This document shows positions 41,715 through 51,255 of a stretch of DNA of 64,000 bases, in pieces (the stretch's first letter is position 1; each line of letters starts with the position of its first letter). A program made the position numbers and the translations under genes. The notes under the pieces are model-generated. The model was given only the letters and a program-made list of their open reading frames with translations. It did no database searches and was not told the origin of the DNA. Location of the stretch: positions 1,178,001 through 1,242,000 of the forward strand of contig JAPPOB010000010.1 of NCBI GenBank assembly GCA_028818375.1, given 5' to 3'. Source of the DNA: Anaerolineaceae bacterium. GTDB lineage: Bacteria; Chloroflexota; Anaerolineae; Aggregatilineales; Phototrophicaceae.

Positions 41715-43130
41715 GTGTCTGGCTCCCGCCGCGGTATCCGGATATTCACCATCATTTGGGCCGCCATCACCATCCTGATGGGCGCCGGCACCTTTATCGC
41801 CATCTACTTCGTCTACGGCCTCGTCAACGAACCGCGCAACATCACCACCGCCAGCAACGCCGCCCTGCCCCTGCCTCAGGCCATGCAGCCGGCGAGCGTT
41901 GCGCAACCTGTCGCGACCGCCGCTACGGCCTGGCCCACCCTGCCACCCACATCCGTTGCGCCGGCCATTGTCGTTGCCGGGCCCGATGAACAGCGTCCGC
42001 CGCCGACCCCCCTGCCCGTTTCCGACCGCAGCTTCCGGCCCGGCATTCAGGTCCAGGTTAGCCCGGACCTCAACCCTGACAATCAGGAGACCTGGATGCG
42101 GGAAGTCGCCAACAAGCTGCGCCTGCGCTGGTACAAGCAACAGGTCCGCTGGGAACACATTGAGGCCGAGCAGAACCGCCTTGACTGGGCCGCGCTTGAC
42201 CTGTCCCTTCCGCTGGCGGCGGAGTACAACCTGAACGTGATGCTTTCCATCGTCACGGCGCCCGCCTGGGCGCGCGACCAGAACGTCGACCACGACCGTC
42301 ATGGCCCGCCGGCCCGCAATGAAGACTACGTCGATTTCGTCACGTCCATCGTCAGTCGCTATTCTGGCATGGTGCACGCCATCGAGGTCTGGAACGAGCA
42401 GAATCTTGATCGAGAGTGGACGGCCCCGCGCGGTCTGGTTGCAGCGGATTACATTGACCTGCTGCGCGATACCACCCTGGCGGTCAAGGCGCTGGACCCC
42501 GGCATTATCATCATCAGTGGCGCCCTCGCGCCCACGGGCGGCTGGACCGAGCCGGACGGGCGCATCAGCGCCATCGACGACTTCGTCTATTTTGACAGCA
42601 TGGTGAATGCCGGCCTGCTCAACTACGCGGATTGCATCGGCGCCCATCACAACGGCTACAACATCGGCCCCGACCTCCCCTGGAATGAGGTCGCCAACGA
42701 CCCCTCCGCCACCTTCCGCGGCCCCTTCGACAACCCGCATCACAGCTGGAGCTTCTACAGCACGCTTCGGACCTATGCCGACAAGATCAAACTCGCCGGC
42801 GGCGACCAGCCGCTCTGCGTCACCGAATTCGGCTGGGCCACCACGGAGGGGCTGGACGGCCATCCCCCGGGGTTTGAATTCGCCAACGACAATACACCGG
42901 AAGAACAGTCCCGCTGGACCATCCAGGCGCTGGACCTGATGGAGGAGTGGAGCGACATCTGGCTAGCCTTTATCTGGAATTTCAATTACGGTCCCCAGGC
43001 GGGCTGGGACCCCAACAACGACAATGTTCCCTATTCCATTATCGGCAAGGACTGGGTTTTCCGACCCCTCTACGATGACATTGGCGCCTGGCAACTGGAG
43101 CGACGGCTGGAAAGCGCCGACAGCGGATGA
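41715..43130 (+). CDS. Membrane-anchored glycosidase-like protein with WNEQN site
   Basis: The 471-residue protein begins at GTG 41715 (AGGAGAGG six bases upstream). An N-terminal membrane helix (about residues 9-34) and a Pro/Ala-rich linker precede a GH5/GH39-like barrel: WYKQQVRWEHIEAEQNRLDW, acid/base Glu228 in WNEQN (Gln in place of the usual Pro), GAHHNGYN, and candidate nucleophile Glu371 in CVTEFGW. It resembles the second domain of the upstream gene and overlaps the next gene by ATGA. Confidence 0.75.
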   Translation: MSGSRRGIRIFTIIWAAITILMGAGTFIAIYFVYGLVNEPRNITTASNAALPLPQAMQPASVAQPVATAATAWPTLPPTSVAPAIVVAGPDEQRPPPTPLPVSDRSFRPGIQVQVSPDLNPDNQETWMREVANKLRLRWYKQQVRWEHIEAEQNRLDWAALDLSLPLAAEYNLNVMLSIVTAPAWARDQNVDHDRHGPPARNEDYVDFVTSIVSRYSGMVHAIEVWNEQNLDREWTAPRGLVAADYIDLLRDTTLAVKALDPGIIIISGALAPTGGWTEPDGRISAIDDFVYFDSMVNAGLLNYADCIGAHHNGYNIGPDLPWNEVANDPSATFRGPFDNPHHSWSFYSTLRTYADKIKLAGGDQPLCVTEFGWATTEGLDGHPPGFEFANDNTPEEQSRWTIQALDLMEEWSDIWLAFIWNFNYGPQAGWDPNNDNVPYSIIGKDWVFRPLYDDIGAWQLERRLESADSG

Positions 43131-44353
43131 CGCCGGCCACCCTGCGATGGGCGGGAGTCGGCCTGTTTCTGCTGGCGCTGACCGTCGCAGTCACGCTGCG
43201 TCGCCCGCCGCCGGACCCCCTGGCCGCAGCGGCGGTCACCAACCCGCCCTTCACGCCCCTGACCTATGGCATCCAGACCTCGCTCTGGTGGGATGACGGC
43301 TTCACCGGCTGGCGCCTCGACATGGTGCGTCTGATGGTCTTCAGTCACGTCAAACAAGGCTTCGCCTGGGCGGACACCGAGCCCCATGCCGGCGATTACC
43401 GTTTTGGCCGCGCCGATGAACTGGTCGCAGAAATCGAAGGCAAGGGTCTGCAGCTGGTCGCGCGCCTCGGCCACTCGCCGGGCTGGGTGCGCGCCGCAAA
43501 CCCGGCTCCCCCTGGAGCAATGCCCGTCGACGTGCCGCCCGCCCGCCGGCATCTGGACGACTGGGGCGAGTGGTGTGGCGCGGTTGCCACACGGCATGCG
43601 GGCCGCATCGCCGCCTACCAGATCTGGAACGAACCCAATCTCGCCCGCGAATGGGGCGGCCATCCCCCGTCGGCCGCCGACTACACAGAGTTGCTCCAGG
43701 TCTGCAGCGCCGCCATTCGCGCCGCGGACCCGCAGGCCATCCTGATTTCGGCCGGCCTGGCGCCTACCGGCACCTGTTGTGAACAGGCGCGCCCGGATGA
43801 TTTGTATCTGCAGGAGCTTTACGACGCCGGCTTCCAGCACCATGTCGACGTGGTCGGGATGCACGCGCCCGGCTTTTCCTCGCCGGAACTCGGCCCGGAT
43901 GAAGCCGAAGCGGGCGGCGGACAGCGCTTCTTCACCTTCCGCCGCGTGGAAGATCTACGCCGCATCATGGTCGCAAACGGCGACGCCGCGCGCCAGGTCG
44001 CCATCCTTGAGACCGGCTGGACGCGCGACGTCGCCGGGCATAACCCGGCCTATTCCTGGTTTGCGGTGGACGAAGCGACCCAGGCGGATTACCTCGTGCG
44101 GGCCTACCGTTACGCCGCAGAGCACTGGCGCCCCTGGGTCGGTCTGATGACGGCCCTGTCGATCGCGGACCCGGCCTGGGATGAGGACGACGAGCAGTAC
44201 TGGTGGAGCATCATCGCGCCAGACAGGCAGACCCTGACGAGCTTCGCGCAACTTGCCAACATGGAAAAGGTCTGCGGCCGGCGCATCATCCCCGCCCGCG
44301 CGCCAGACAGCCCGGAGGCAGAGGGTCGTGTACCCGTCACTCCTTGCCCTTAG
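43127..44353 (+). CDS. Membrane-anchored glycosidase-like protein (third paralogue)
   Basis: A 408-residue protein with an N-terminal membrane anchor (residues 7-24). Barrel features: VKQGFAWADTEPHAGDY, IWNEPNLAREW with Glu169, VDVVGMHAPGF and candidate nucleophile Glu295 in ILETGWT. It starts in an ATGA overlap with the previous gene and is overlapped for 26 bases by the next, so the cluster is co-translated. Confidence 0.75.
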   Translation: MTPATLRWAGVGLFLLALTVAVTLRRPPPDPLAAAAVTNPPFTPLTYGIQTSLWWDDGFTGWRLDMVRLMVFSHVKQGFAWADTEPHAGDYRFGRADELVAEIEGKGLQLVARLGHSPGWVRAANPAPPGAMPVDVPPARRHLDDWGEWCGAVATRHAGRIAAYQIWNEPNLAREWGGHPPSAADYTELLQVCSAAIRAADPQAILISAGLAPTGTCCEQARPDDLYLQELYDAGFQHHVDVVGMHAPGFSSPELGPDEAEAGGGQRFFTFRRVEDLRRIMVANGDAARQVAILETGWTRDVAGHNPAYSWFAVDEATQADYLVRAYRYAAEHWRPWVGLMTALSIADPAWDEDDEQYWWSIIAPDRQTLTSFAQLANMEKVCGRRIIPARAPDSPEAEGRVPVTPCP

Positions 44354-44834
44354 CCTCTTTCTGCACCTGCTGGCCACGGTCTTCTGGCTGGGCGGTCTCT
44401 TTCTGTTGACCCTGTTGGTCTGGCCTGAAACGCGACGTAGCCTGGCGGACAATCCGCAGCGTTACCGCCTGCTCGACCGTCTGCGGCAGCGCTTTCAACC
44501 CTTCAGCTGGATCAGCATGGTGGTGCTGCTGGTGACCGGCCTCTTCCAGATGACGGCGAACCCCCATTACGAAGGTATGCTACAATTCAACAGTCCCTGG
44601 AGCCGCGCCATATTGCTCAAGCACGTGGCCATGGCCGGGATGGTGATATGCGGCCTCCTCCTGCAGTGGCGTGTGGCGCCGGCGCTGCGTCGGGCGGGGT
44701 GGTTGCTGGATCGGGGAGGCCGCAATGCAGCGGAATGGCAACGGCTGCGGCGCCAGGAAGTGCGACTGGCCCGGATAAGTGTCGCGCTCGGCCTGCTGGT
44801 GTTGCTCTTCACCGCCATGGCCACTGCGCTCTGA
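44328..44834 (+). CDS. CopD-like four-helix membrane protein
   Basis: A 168-residue protein starting at GTG 44328 (GGAGG nine bases upstream). Four predicted helices carry SLFLHLLATVFWLGGLFLL, a second with LVTGLFQM, LLKHVAMAGMVICGLLLQW, and a last C-terminal helix. The His in helices 1 and 3 and the FWLGG pattern match CopD/DUF4149-type proteins proposed to handle copper or other cofactors. The role beside glycosidases is unclear. Confidence 0.65.
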   Translation: MYPSLLALSLFLHLLATVFWLGGLFLLTLLVWPETRRSLADNPQRYRLLDRLRQRFQPFSWISMVVLLVTGLFQMTANPHYEGMLQFNSPWSRAILLKHVAMAGMVICGLLLQWRVAPALRRAGWLLDRGGRNAAEWQRLRRQEVRLARISVALGLLVLLFTAMATAL

Positions 44835-44870
44835 AACAGCCGTCACCCGGATTCTCTCTGGAGTTCTGTC

Positions 44871-46916
44871 TTGTCCCCCCGCACCGGTTTCGTCCTGGCG
44901 ACCCTGTTTCTGCTCATTGCAGCCACGCTGCGCAGCTATCGCCTGGCAGACCTGCCCACCGGCTTCAATGAGGACGAATATCTCTCCCTGCGCATCGTCG
45001 AGTCGCTGCGCGCCGGGCACATCGCGGTCTTTTACGACCAGTCCCCCACCGGCGCAGCATGGGGGCGCGAGGGCCTTTACCCGGCCTTGCTGGGGTTTGG
45101 CAGCAGTCTGACCGGCGGCGGGAGCGTCGGATTCCGCGTGTTTTCCGTCTTCGTCAGCCTGCTCACCCTCGCCCTCGTTTACACCCTCGCGCGACGACTC
45201 TGTGGAGTGCGTGGTGCGGTGGCTGCGCTGTCCCTGTTAAGTGTGAGCCTGTGGCCCGTCCTGCTGGGTCGCAGTGTCACACCGATGAACCTGACGCCCC
45301 TGATGAGCGCCGCCACCATGCTGAGCACCGTACAGATTCTCTCCGTGCCGCCGCGAATCGGGCAGCGCCTGCCAGGCACGATTGCCTTCACCCTGCTGGG
45401 GATCGCAGCCGGGATCGGCTTCTATGTGCACCCGGTGCAATTCTGGCTGGTTCTTGGCACCCTGCTGTTCATCTATTGGCTGACACGCAGCCAGGGACCG
45501 CTGACCCTGACCCTGATTCTGTCCCTGCTCTTCGTGCTGGGCCTGGCCCTGGTGGTCATGACGCCCTACCTGCTGTCCTCGCTGCGCCTGCCCGAACTCA
45601 GCGGTTTTGCGCGGCTGCTGGGGGACTACGACGTCACTGTCAGCCCGCCCATGCAATCCGTGGCCAACACCCTGACCGGGATCGCCCTGGTCGGCGATTC
45701 CAGCCCCCTGCACAATGTGCCGGGACGGCCCCTGTTTGACCTCGTCAGCGGGTTGATTTGTCTGGCAGGCCTGCTGGCGGCCTTTCGCTTTCGCCACCGG
45801 CCGCGCTTCGCCCTGCCGCTTGTCTTCCTGGTGGCGCTGGCGCCGGCGACGCTTTTCGTCAACAACAGCCCGGATTTCGCCAGCATGGCGGTGCTGTTGC
45901 CCTCGCTGGCGCTCCTCTTCGGTTTTGGCGTGGCGACGCTCTCCATCAATCCCGGTCAGCTGGCGCGTTTCATTCCGATGCTTGCGATTGTCGTGTTGCC
46001 CGGCCTAAACATCGTCTGGACCGGCCACGACCTGTTCAACGTCTGGGCCTCGTCAGCGGAAACCAAGGAAGTCTGGAACGATCGCGTGGGCCAGCTGGCG
46101 CGCCACATCGAAGCCAGCGCGGACGATCTGCCCACCGTGGTCTGTCTCCCGACGGTGGAGCCGGAACCCTCCCTCGAACTGGGTGACGCCTGGCGACTGC
46201 TCCTGCTCCTGCATGACCGTGGTGAAGACCTGCGCTACGCCGACTGTCTCACCGGTCTGGTGCTCGCCAGCGGAGGCGAGTTGCAGCAGATCATCCTGCC
46301 GGACCCGGCTACCCTGGCCAACATGCATCCGCTTCTGCGCGACTGGCTGCAGGAAAACGCCCTGAATCAGAACCCGCCCTCGCTGCAAGACTCCGCGTTC
46401 CTGCTGGACGTGCGGGAGAGACTGGGGGACAGGGTCGGCAGTTTCACCACAACCTCGACTCTTCGTCTCGCGCCGGAAGCGCCGGGCGGCGCGGTGGACC
46501 TGCTGCCACCGGTGACCCTGGACAGCAACCTCACCTTTCTTGGCTACGAACCGCGTGAAAGCCGCATCTATCGGGAAGGCGATGCCCTTACCTCGGTCAC
46601 CTGGTGGCGCGTGGATGGCCCCCTGCATGAGGATTTGCGACTGTTCATCCACGTGATGCCGGATCCGGCCGTCATTACCTCGCAAAATGACCGCATCAGT
46701 GTCCTGCCTTCCAGCCTGCGGCCGCGCGACATATTCATTCAGGTGACCTACGTCAGCCTGCCCGCATCCACGCCTCCGGGCAACTACCTGGTTTCAACCG
46801 GCGCGTACCGGCAGGGTGACAAACAGCGCCTTGCCATCCTCATTGATGGCGAGGCTCGCGGCACGCGCCTCTTCCTGAGCGACAATGCCTTCACGGTCGG
46901 CGCCGGGGACGGCTGA
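44871..46916 (+). CDS. GT39/ArnT-type membrane glycosyltransferase-like protein
   Basis: A 681-residue protein (TTG start, GGAG seven bases upstream). The opening loop after helix 1 has the catalytic NEDEY (GFNEDEYLSLR) typical of GT-C polyprenol-phosphate-sugar transferases. About 10-11 helices follow to residue ~400, then a ~270-residue outside domain of beta character (LDSNLTFLGYEPRESRIYREGD). It should transfer a sugar from a lipid carrier outside the membrane, fitting a cluster that makes or edits a surface glycan. Confidence 0.75.
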   Translation: MSPRTGFVLATLFLLIAATLRSYRLADLPTGFNEDEYLSLRIVESLRAGHIAVFYDQSPTGAAWGREGLYPALLGFGSSLTGGGSVGFRVFSVFVSLLTLALVYTLARRLCGVRGAVAALSLLSVSLWPVLLGRSVTPMNLTPLMSAATMLSTVQILSVPPRIGQRLPGTIAFTLLGIAAGIGFYVHPVQFWLVLGTLLFIYWLTRSQGPLTLTLILSLLFVLGLALVVMTPYLLSSLRLPELSGFARLLGDYDVTVSPPMQSVANTLTGIALVGDSSPLHNVPGRPLFDLVSGLICLAGLLAAFRFRHRPRFALPLVFLVALAPATLFVNNSPDFASMAVLLPSLALLFGFGVATLSINPGQLARFIPMLAIVVLPGLNIVWTGHDLFNVWASSAETKEVWNDRVGQLARHIEASADDLPTVVCLPTVEPEPSLELGDAWRLLLLLHDRGEDLRYADCLTGLVLASGGELQQIILPDPATLANMHPLLRDWLQENALNQNPPSLQDSAFLLDVRERLGDRVGSFTTTSTLRLAPEAPGGAVDLLPPVTLDSNLTFLGYEPRESRIYREGDALTSVTWWRVDGPLHEDLRLFIHVMPDPAVITSQNDRISVLPSSLRPRDIFIQVTYVSLPASTPPGNYLVSTGAYRQGDKQRLAILIDGEARGTRLFLSDNAFTVGAGDG

Positions 46917-46918
46917 GC

Positions 46919-47869
46919 GTGTTTGAACTGGTGATGCTGGGCACGTCGGCCTCCGCGCCTTCCAACCATCGCGGCCTGCCCGCGCAGTTGCTGCTGGCCG
47001 GCGACCAGCGCTTCCTGATCGATTGCGGGGAGGGCACCCAGCGCCAGATCCTGCGCAGCGGCGTTGGCTTTCGCAACCTCAACCGCGTGCTGCTGACTCA
47101 CGGGCATCTCGACCATATTCTGGGCCTCGGCGGCCTGATGTCCACCCTGACCAGTTGGGAAAACATTAACGAGATTGAAATCTGGGCCGGTTACTATCCC
47201 TTGCGGCGGATCCACGCCCTGCTCTTCGGCGTCGTCCTCGATTATGAACGTCTGCCCATCGACATTCGTCTGCGGGAACTCAAGCCAGGCCTGCTACTTG
47301 AAGAGAAGGCCTTCGTCGTCACCGCCTTTCCGGTCAGTCATCGCGGCAGGGGCAACTTTGGCTTCGCATTTGAGCAGAAAGCGCACCGTCCCTTTCTCGT
47401 CGAGCGGGCGGAAGCGCTGGGCATACCGGCCGGTCCCGAACGACGCGAACTGGTGCAGGGCAGAAGCGTCACCCTGGCCGACGGCCGCCACATCACGCCG
47501 GACATGGTGCTGGCCCCGGCGCTGCCCGGCGCGAAATACGTGCACATTGGCGATTGCGCACGTATCGACAATCTGGGAGAGTACGTGCGCGATGCCACGG
47601 CGCTGGTCATTGAAGCCACTTTCCTGCACAAAGACGTCGAGACCGCCAGGGCCTTCGGTCACCTGACCGCCCACCAGGCGGCGCTGCTCGCCTCCGAAAA
47701 CAACGTGGAGACGCTGATTCTGACCCACGTATCGCGTCGTTACCGCGAGCGTGACATCAAGCAGGAGGCGCGCGCAGTGTTTCCCGCGACCCTGCTCGCG
47801 CGCGATTTCGACCATTTCGAGATCTTTCGCGACCGTCCCGTCGCCAGGGTCCGTCCCGACAGAAAATGA
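46919..47869 (+). CDS. rnz: Ribonuclease Z
   Basis: A 316-residue metallo-beta-lactamase-fold endonuclease (GTG start) that cuts the 3' trailer from tRNA precursors lacking CCA; both tRNAs in this window lack encoded CCA. Zinc motif THGHLDH (His61, His63, Asp65, His66), FPVSHRGRGNFGFAFE, YVHIGDCARIDN (metal Asp) and LILTHVSRRY (His) are all present. The flexible arm is short. Confidence 0.92.
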   Translation: MFELVMLGTSASAPSNHRGLPAQLLLAGDQRFLIDCGEGTQRQILRSGVGFRNLNRVLLTHGHLDHILGLGGLMSTLTSWENINEIEIWAGYYPLRRIHALLFGVVLDYERLPIDIRLRELKPGLLLEEKAFVVTAFPVSHRGRGNFGFAFEQKAHRPFLVERAEALGIPAGPERRELVQGRSVTLADGRHITPDMVLAPALPGAKYVHIGDCARIDNLGEYVRDATALVIEATFLHKDVETARAFGHLTAHQAALLASENNVETLILTHVSRRYRERDIKQEARAVFPATLLARDFDHFEIFRDRPVARVRPDRK

Positions 47870-47877
47870 GGAGAGGT

Positions 47878-48513
47878 ATGGACGACAAATCCGCCCGCGA
47901 AGCCTACGTCAAGGACTTGTTTGCCCAGGAGGACGAGGTGCTCGCCTGGATTCAGGCGGAGACCCGGCGCCACGACATGCCGCGCATCAGCCTCAGCCCG
48001 CAGGAAGGACGGATGCTGCAATGGCTGGCGCAACTGGCGGGCGCCCGCAAAATCGTGGAAATCGGTACGCTGGCCGGATACAGCGGCACCTGGCTGGGGC
48101 GCGCCCTGCCGCCGGACGGCGTTCTTCATACCCTTGAAGTCAGCAGCCTGCACGCCCGCGTGGCGCGGGCCAGCTTCGCGCGCGCCGGGATGGGCGACCG
48201 CGTCCAGCTGCATGAAGGCCCGGCGTTGCAGTCCCTGCAGAAATTGTCGGCGCAGGGGCCATTCGATCTGGTCTTCATCGACGCCGACAAGGAGGGCTAC
48301 CCGGACTACCTCGCCTGGTCACTCGACAACCTGCGCGTCGGCGGCGTGATCGCGACCCACAACGCCTTTCGCGGTGGCCGCGTGCTGGCCCAGGGCAGCG
48401 AAGGCGACGAAGGCATGCACAGTTTCAACCGCTCCATGGCGAATGAACCGCGCCTGTCCAGCACCATCATCGCGATTGGCGACGGGATGGCCGTCGGCAT
48501 CAAGTTGCACTAG
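47878..48513 (+). CDS. Family 3 O-methyltransferase
   Basis: A 211-residue SAM-dependent enzyme of the catechol-O-methyltransferase type: KIVEIGTLAGYSGTWLGRALPP, LHTLEVSS, DLVFIDADKEGYPDYL (metal Asp pair) and GGVIATHNAFRGGRV. ATG 47878 follows GAGGAGAGG, eight bases after the rnz stop. Substrate unknown. Confidence 0.92.
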   Translation: MDDKSAREAYVKDLFAQEDEVLAWIQAETRRHDMPRISLSPQEGRMLQWLAQLAGARKIVEIGTLAGYSGTWLGRALPPDGVLHTLEVSSLHARVARASFARAGMGDRVQLHEGPALQSLQKLSAQGPFDLVFIDADKEGYPDYLAWSLDNLRVGGVIATHNAFRGGRVLAQGSEGDEGMHSFNRSMANEPRLSSTIIAIGDGMAVGIKLH

Positions 48514-48521
48514 TTCGGGGG

Positions 48522-49154
48522 TCAGGCCTCGTCCTGAAGAAAGGGCGCGGGCTGCCCCCAGTTCTCGCCAAAGACGAAAGTGTCCAGGGGTCTGCGTTCC
48601 TGAGCCTCCAGTTCAAAATCGCGCCGGTCTTGCGGCAGCGAATCGGGCGGCGCAGGCCACCCCAGCGCCACGCCGCAAATCGCTTCATGCGTGGCCGGGA
48701 TGCCGTAGAGTTCGCGGACGCGGTCGCGGTCGATGCCGCCCATGTTGCGCAACATCAGGCCCAGCGACATAGCTTGCAGGGTGAGGTTGCCCATCGCCAG
48801 ACCGGTATCGAAATGGCTGGTGCGTAGCGTGCGGCCACCCTGCTCCAGCGTGGCCACGACGACCATCAGCACGGCCGCGCCTCCAGCCCAGCTCTGGTTA
48901 CCGGGCAGCAGGCAGCTGAACAAACGCTCCCAGGCGGAGGGGTCCCCCTTGCTGGCCACGATGAAATTCCAGGGCTGAGAGTTGTTGGAGGACGCCCCTC
49001 GCCGGGCCGCTTCCAGCAGGCTTAACAGGGTCGCGCGGTCGACCGGCCGGTCGAGATAATTGCGCGGACTGCGGCGCCCGGTGATGTAGTCGTGCAGCAA
49101 GGCCTGCGCCGTTGCGTCGGTCTTGACCGGCCCCGCCCTCTGCGTTGTGCTCAT
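48522..49154 (-). CDS. Nitroreductase family protein
   Basis: A 210-residue FMN-dependent oxidoreductase: RRSPRNYLDRPVD (FMN phosphate contact), GASSNNSQPWNFIVA, and a C-terminal GLMLRNMGGIDRDRVRELYGIP. It starts in an ATGA overlap with rimO, last gene of the rplI-led operon. Confidence 0.9.
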   Translation of the reverse strand: MSTTQRAGPVKTDATAQALLHDYITGRRSPRNYLDRPVDRATLLSLLEAARRGASSNNSQPWNFIVASKGDPSAWERLFSCLLPGNQSWAGGAAVLMVVVATLEQGGRTLRTSHFDTGLAMGNLTLQAMSLGLMLRNMGGIDRDRVRELYGIPATHEAICGVALGWPAPPDSLPQDRRDFELEAQERRPLDTFVFGENWGQPAPFLQDEA

Positions 49155-50587
49155 GCCCGCTCCTGCATCTGTATGGCGCCCTCTCCGAAGATTTGCCCCG
49201 GCTGTATGACCGCCGGCGTCCCCAACTCCACGCTGGCAAAGAGGTCGTAGGATGTCGCACCGGTGACGCGCACCGGTACGATTTCGCCCGGCGGCAGCTC
49301 GCCCTCGACGATGACGTAGCCGTCAATCTCCGGCGCGTCGCGCCAGCTGCGCCCCAGACTGAGCGTGGCGCCATCCGCCGCGCCCCCCTCGTCCTCGCGG
49401 GCGCCATGACCCTCTACCAGCACGTCAATCTCGCGGCCGACAAGCGACTGATTCTTCGCCAGACTGATGCCCTGCTGCAGCGACATCAGGGCATCGTAGC
49501 GTTCCTGCTTGATGGCCTCCGGCACCTGGTCCGGCAATGCGGCAGAGGGCGTGCCCGCTTCCTGCGAGTATTTGAAGGCGCCCACACGATCGAACTGCAG
49601 GTCGCGCACGAAATCCAGCAGGCCCTCGAACTCGGCATCGGTCTCGCCCGGGTAGCCCACGATGAAAGTCGTGCGAACGGCCAGTTGTGGCATCAGGGCG
49701 CGCATTCGCGCCAGGGTTTCGTAGACCCACTCGATGTTGGCCGGGCGCCGCATGCGCAACAGGGTGCTGCGATGGCCGTGCTGCAGCGGCATGTCCAGAT
49801 AGGGCAGGATTTGTGGCCGGGCCGCCATCGTCTCGATCAGCCGCGGCGTCACGTAACCCGGCCAGGCGTACATGAGTCGCAGCCAGGGGATGTCGGGCGC
49901 GGCCGTCACCAGCGCATCGAGCAGGGTCGCCAGGCCGTCCTTCATGCCCAGGTCGTGGCCGTAATCGCTGGTATCCTGGGCGATGAGGATGAGTTCCCGC
50001 AGGCCCCGCTCCTGCAGTCGCCGCGCCTCGTCGACCAGGGTCTGCAGCGGCCGGCTGACGGCCGTGCCCTTTATTTTGGGAATGGTGCAAAAGGCGCAGG
50101 GGCGGCGACATCCATCCGCGATCTTCAGCCAGGCGCTGGCCCCCTCGACGCTGGCGCGCAGCACGCCGCGCTCGTCCAGGCCGACGCTGGTCGCGTCAGT
50201 CGGCAGGTGATAGAGCGGCTCCGGATGCCGGCGGGCGCGCAGCCGCTGCACCAGGTCGAAGATATCCATCCAGCGACGCGTGCCGATGATGCCGTCCAGG
50301 CCCGGCACGTCCTGCGCCAGACTGGCCCCGTGGCGTTGCGCCAGGCAACCGGCGGCGATGACCTGCTGGCCCGCCCGCCGCCCGCGCACCAGTTCGCGCA
50401 GCGCCGCCAGCGATTCCTCGCGCGCCACCTCGAGGAAGCCGCAGGTGTTGACGATCAGGACCGAGGCGTCGTCGGGGTTGTCGCTGCCCCGCATGCCGTG
50501 TTGCCCCAGCACCTGGGCCATGCTCTCCGAATCGACCGTGTTCTTGGCGCAACCAAGGCTGAGCAGATAGAAATTGTTTCGGTTCAT
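49151..50587 (-). CDS. rimO: Ribosomal protein S12 methylthiotransferase RimO
   Basis: A 478-residue radical-SAM enzyme. UPF0004 cysteines 13, 49 and 81 (LGCAKNTVDSE, VNTCGF, AGCLAQ) hold one cluster; CRRPCAFCTIP (Cys160, 164, 167) is the radical-SAM site; a C-terminal TRAM domain follows. SLGCAKNTVDSE is the RimO rather than MiaB spelling. Product: beta-methylthiolated Asp in ribosomal S12. The start ATG 50587 lacks a clear ribosome site. Confidence 0.93.
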   Translation of the reverse strand: MNRNNFYLLSLGCAKNTVDSESMAQVLGQHGMRGSDNPDDASVLIVNTCGFLEVAREESLAALRELVRGRRAGQQVIAAGCLAQRHGASLAQDVPGLDGIIGTRRWMDIFDLVQRLRARRHPEPLYHLPTDATSVGLDERGVLRASVEGASAWLKIADGCRRPCAFCTIPKIKGTAVSRPLQTLVDEARRLQERGLRELILIAQDTSDYGHDLGMKDGLATLLDALVTAAPDIPWLRLMYAWPGYVTPRLIETMAARPQILPYLDMPLQHGHRSTLLRMRRPANIEWVYETLARMRALMPQLAVRTTFIVGYPGETDAEFEGLLDFVRDLQFDRVGAFKYSQEAGTPSAALPDQVPEAIKQERYDALMSLQQGISLAKNQSLVGREIDVLVEGHGAREDEGGAADGATLSLGRSWRDAPEIDGYVIVEGELPPGEIVPVRVTGATSYDLFASVELGTPAVIQPGQIFGEGAIQMQERA

Positions 50588-50642
50588 GAAGTCTTGCGCA
50601 TTCCGCAGTACCGGGAGATCCGGGTCCGGAAATGCCGCATCA

Positions 50643-51227
50643 TCACCCCTCGTTTCCCTGGCGGGCGTTGTAGACGTGACTGCCGCTGGCGGCGAAGGCA
50701 TGAAACACCGCCACGGCATCGTCCTTCAGCAGGTTGTCGACCACCTCGATGTCACGTCGCTCCAGCTCTTCTTTCCATTGCGGATGCGCAGGACCTTCGT
50801 CAAAGCCGGTGATGCTCTCCAGTTCCGGGCCGCTGCCGGCGATGACCAGCGAACGGATGCCGGACCAGATCACCGCGCCATAGCACATAACGCAGGTGCG
50901 CCAGTTCACCACCAGTTGGTAGGGCGGCAGACCGGGGCCGCCAAGGTCCCAGGTGCCCAGTTTCTGCTGCGCCAGCGTGATCGTCGTCACCTCGGCATGT
51001 GCCGAGGAGCAATTCAGCGGCATCACCCGGTTCACGCCGATCAACACCGGCACGCCCGTGTCGCGCTCAAAGAGGCCGGCGGCGAAGGGGCCGCCCGTGC
51101 CCTCCTCAAAATTCAGCTGCGAAAAGCGGATTACCGCCGCCATGCGTTCTTCCAGCGTGGGCATGCAGCGCGGCAGGGCTTCATTTTCGCGCATGGCCCA
51201 TTCAGGCAGATTCAGTGTGAATTCCAT
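50643..51227 (-). CDS. Nucleoside/base deaminase (CDA superfamily)
   Basis: A 194-residue protein starting at ATG 51227 (GAGGGAG six bases upstream). Zinc site: HAE at 77-79 and CVMC at Cys112/Cys115, with TC in place of the usual PC before the motif (NWRTCVMCYGAVIWSG). Similar to guanine/cytosine deaminase-like proteins; substrate uncertain. It is cotranscribed with rodZ-like and rimO. Confidence 0.85.
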   Translation of the reverse strand: MEFTLNLPEWAMRENEALPRCMPTLEERMAAVIRFSQLNFEEGTGGPFAAGLFERDTGVPVLIGVNRVMPLNCSSAHAEVTTITLAQQKLGTWDLGGPGLPPYQLVVNWRTCVMCYGAVIWSGIRSLVIAGSGPELESITGFDEGPAHPQWKEELERRDIEVVDNLLKDDAVAVFHAFAASGSHVYNARQGNEG

Positions 51228-51255
51228 GACTTGCTCCCTCGTGTTGGCGGCCATT

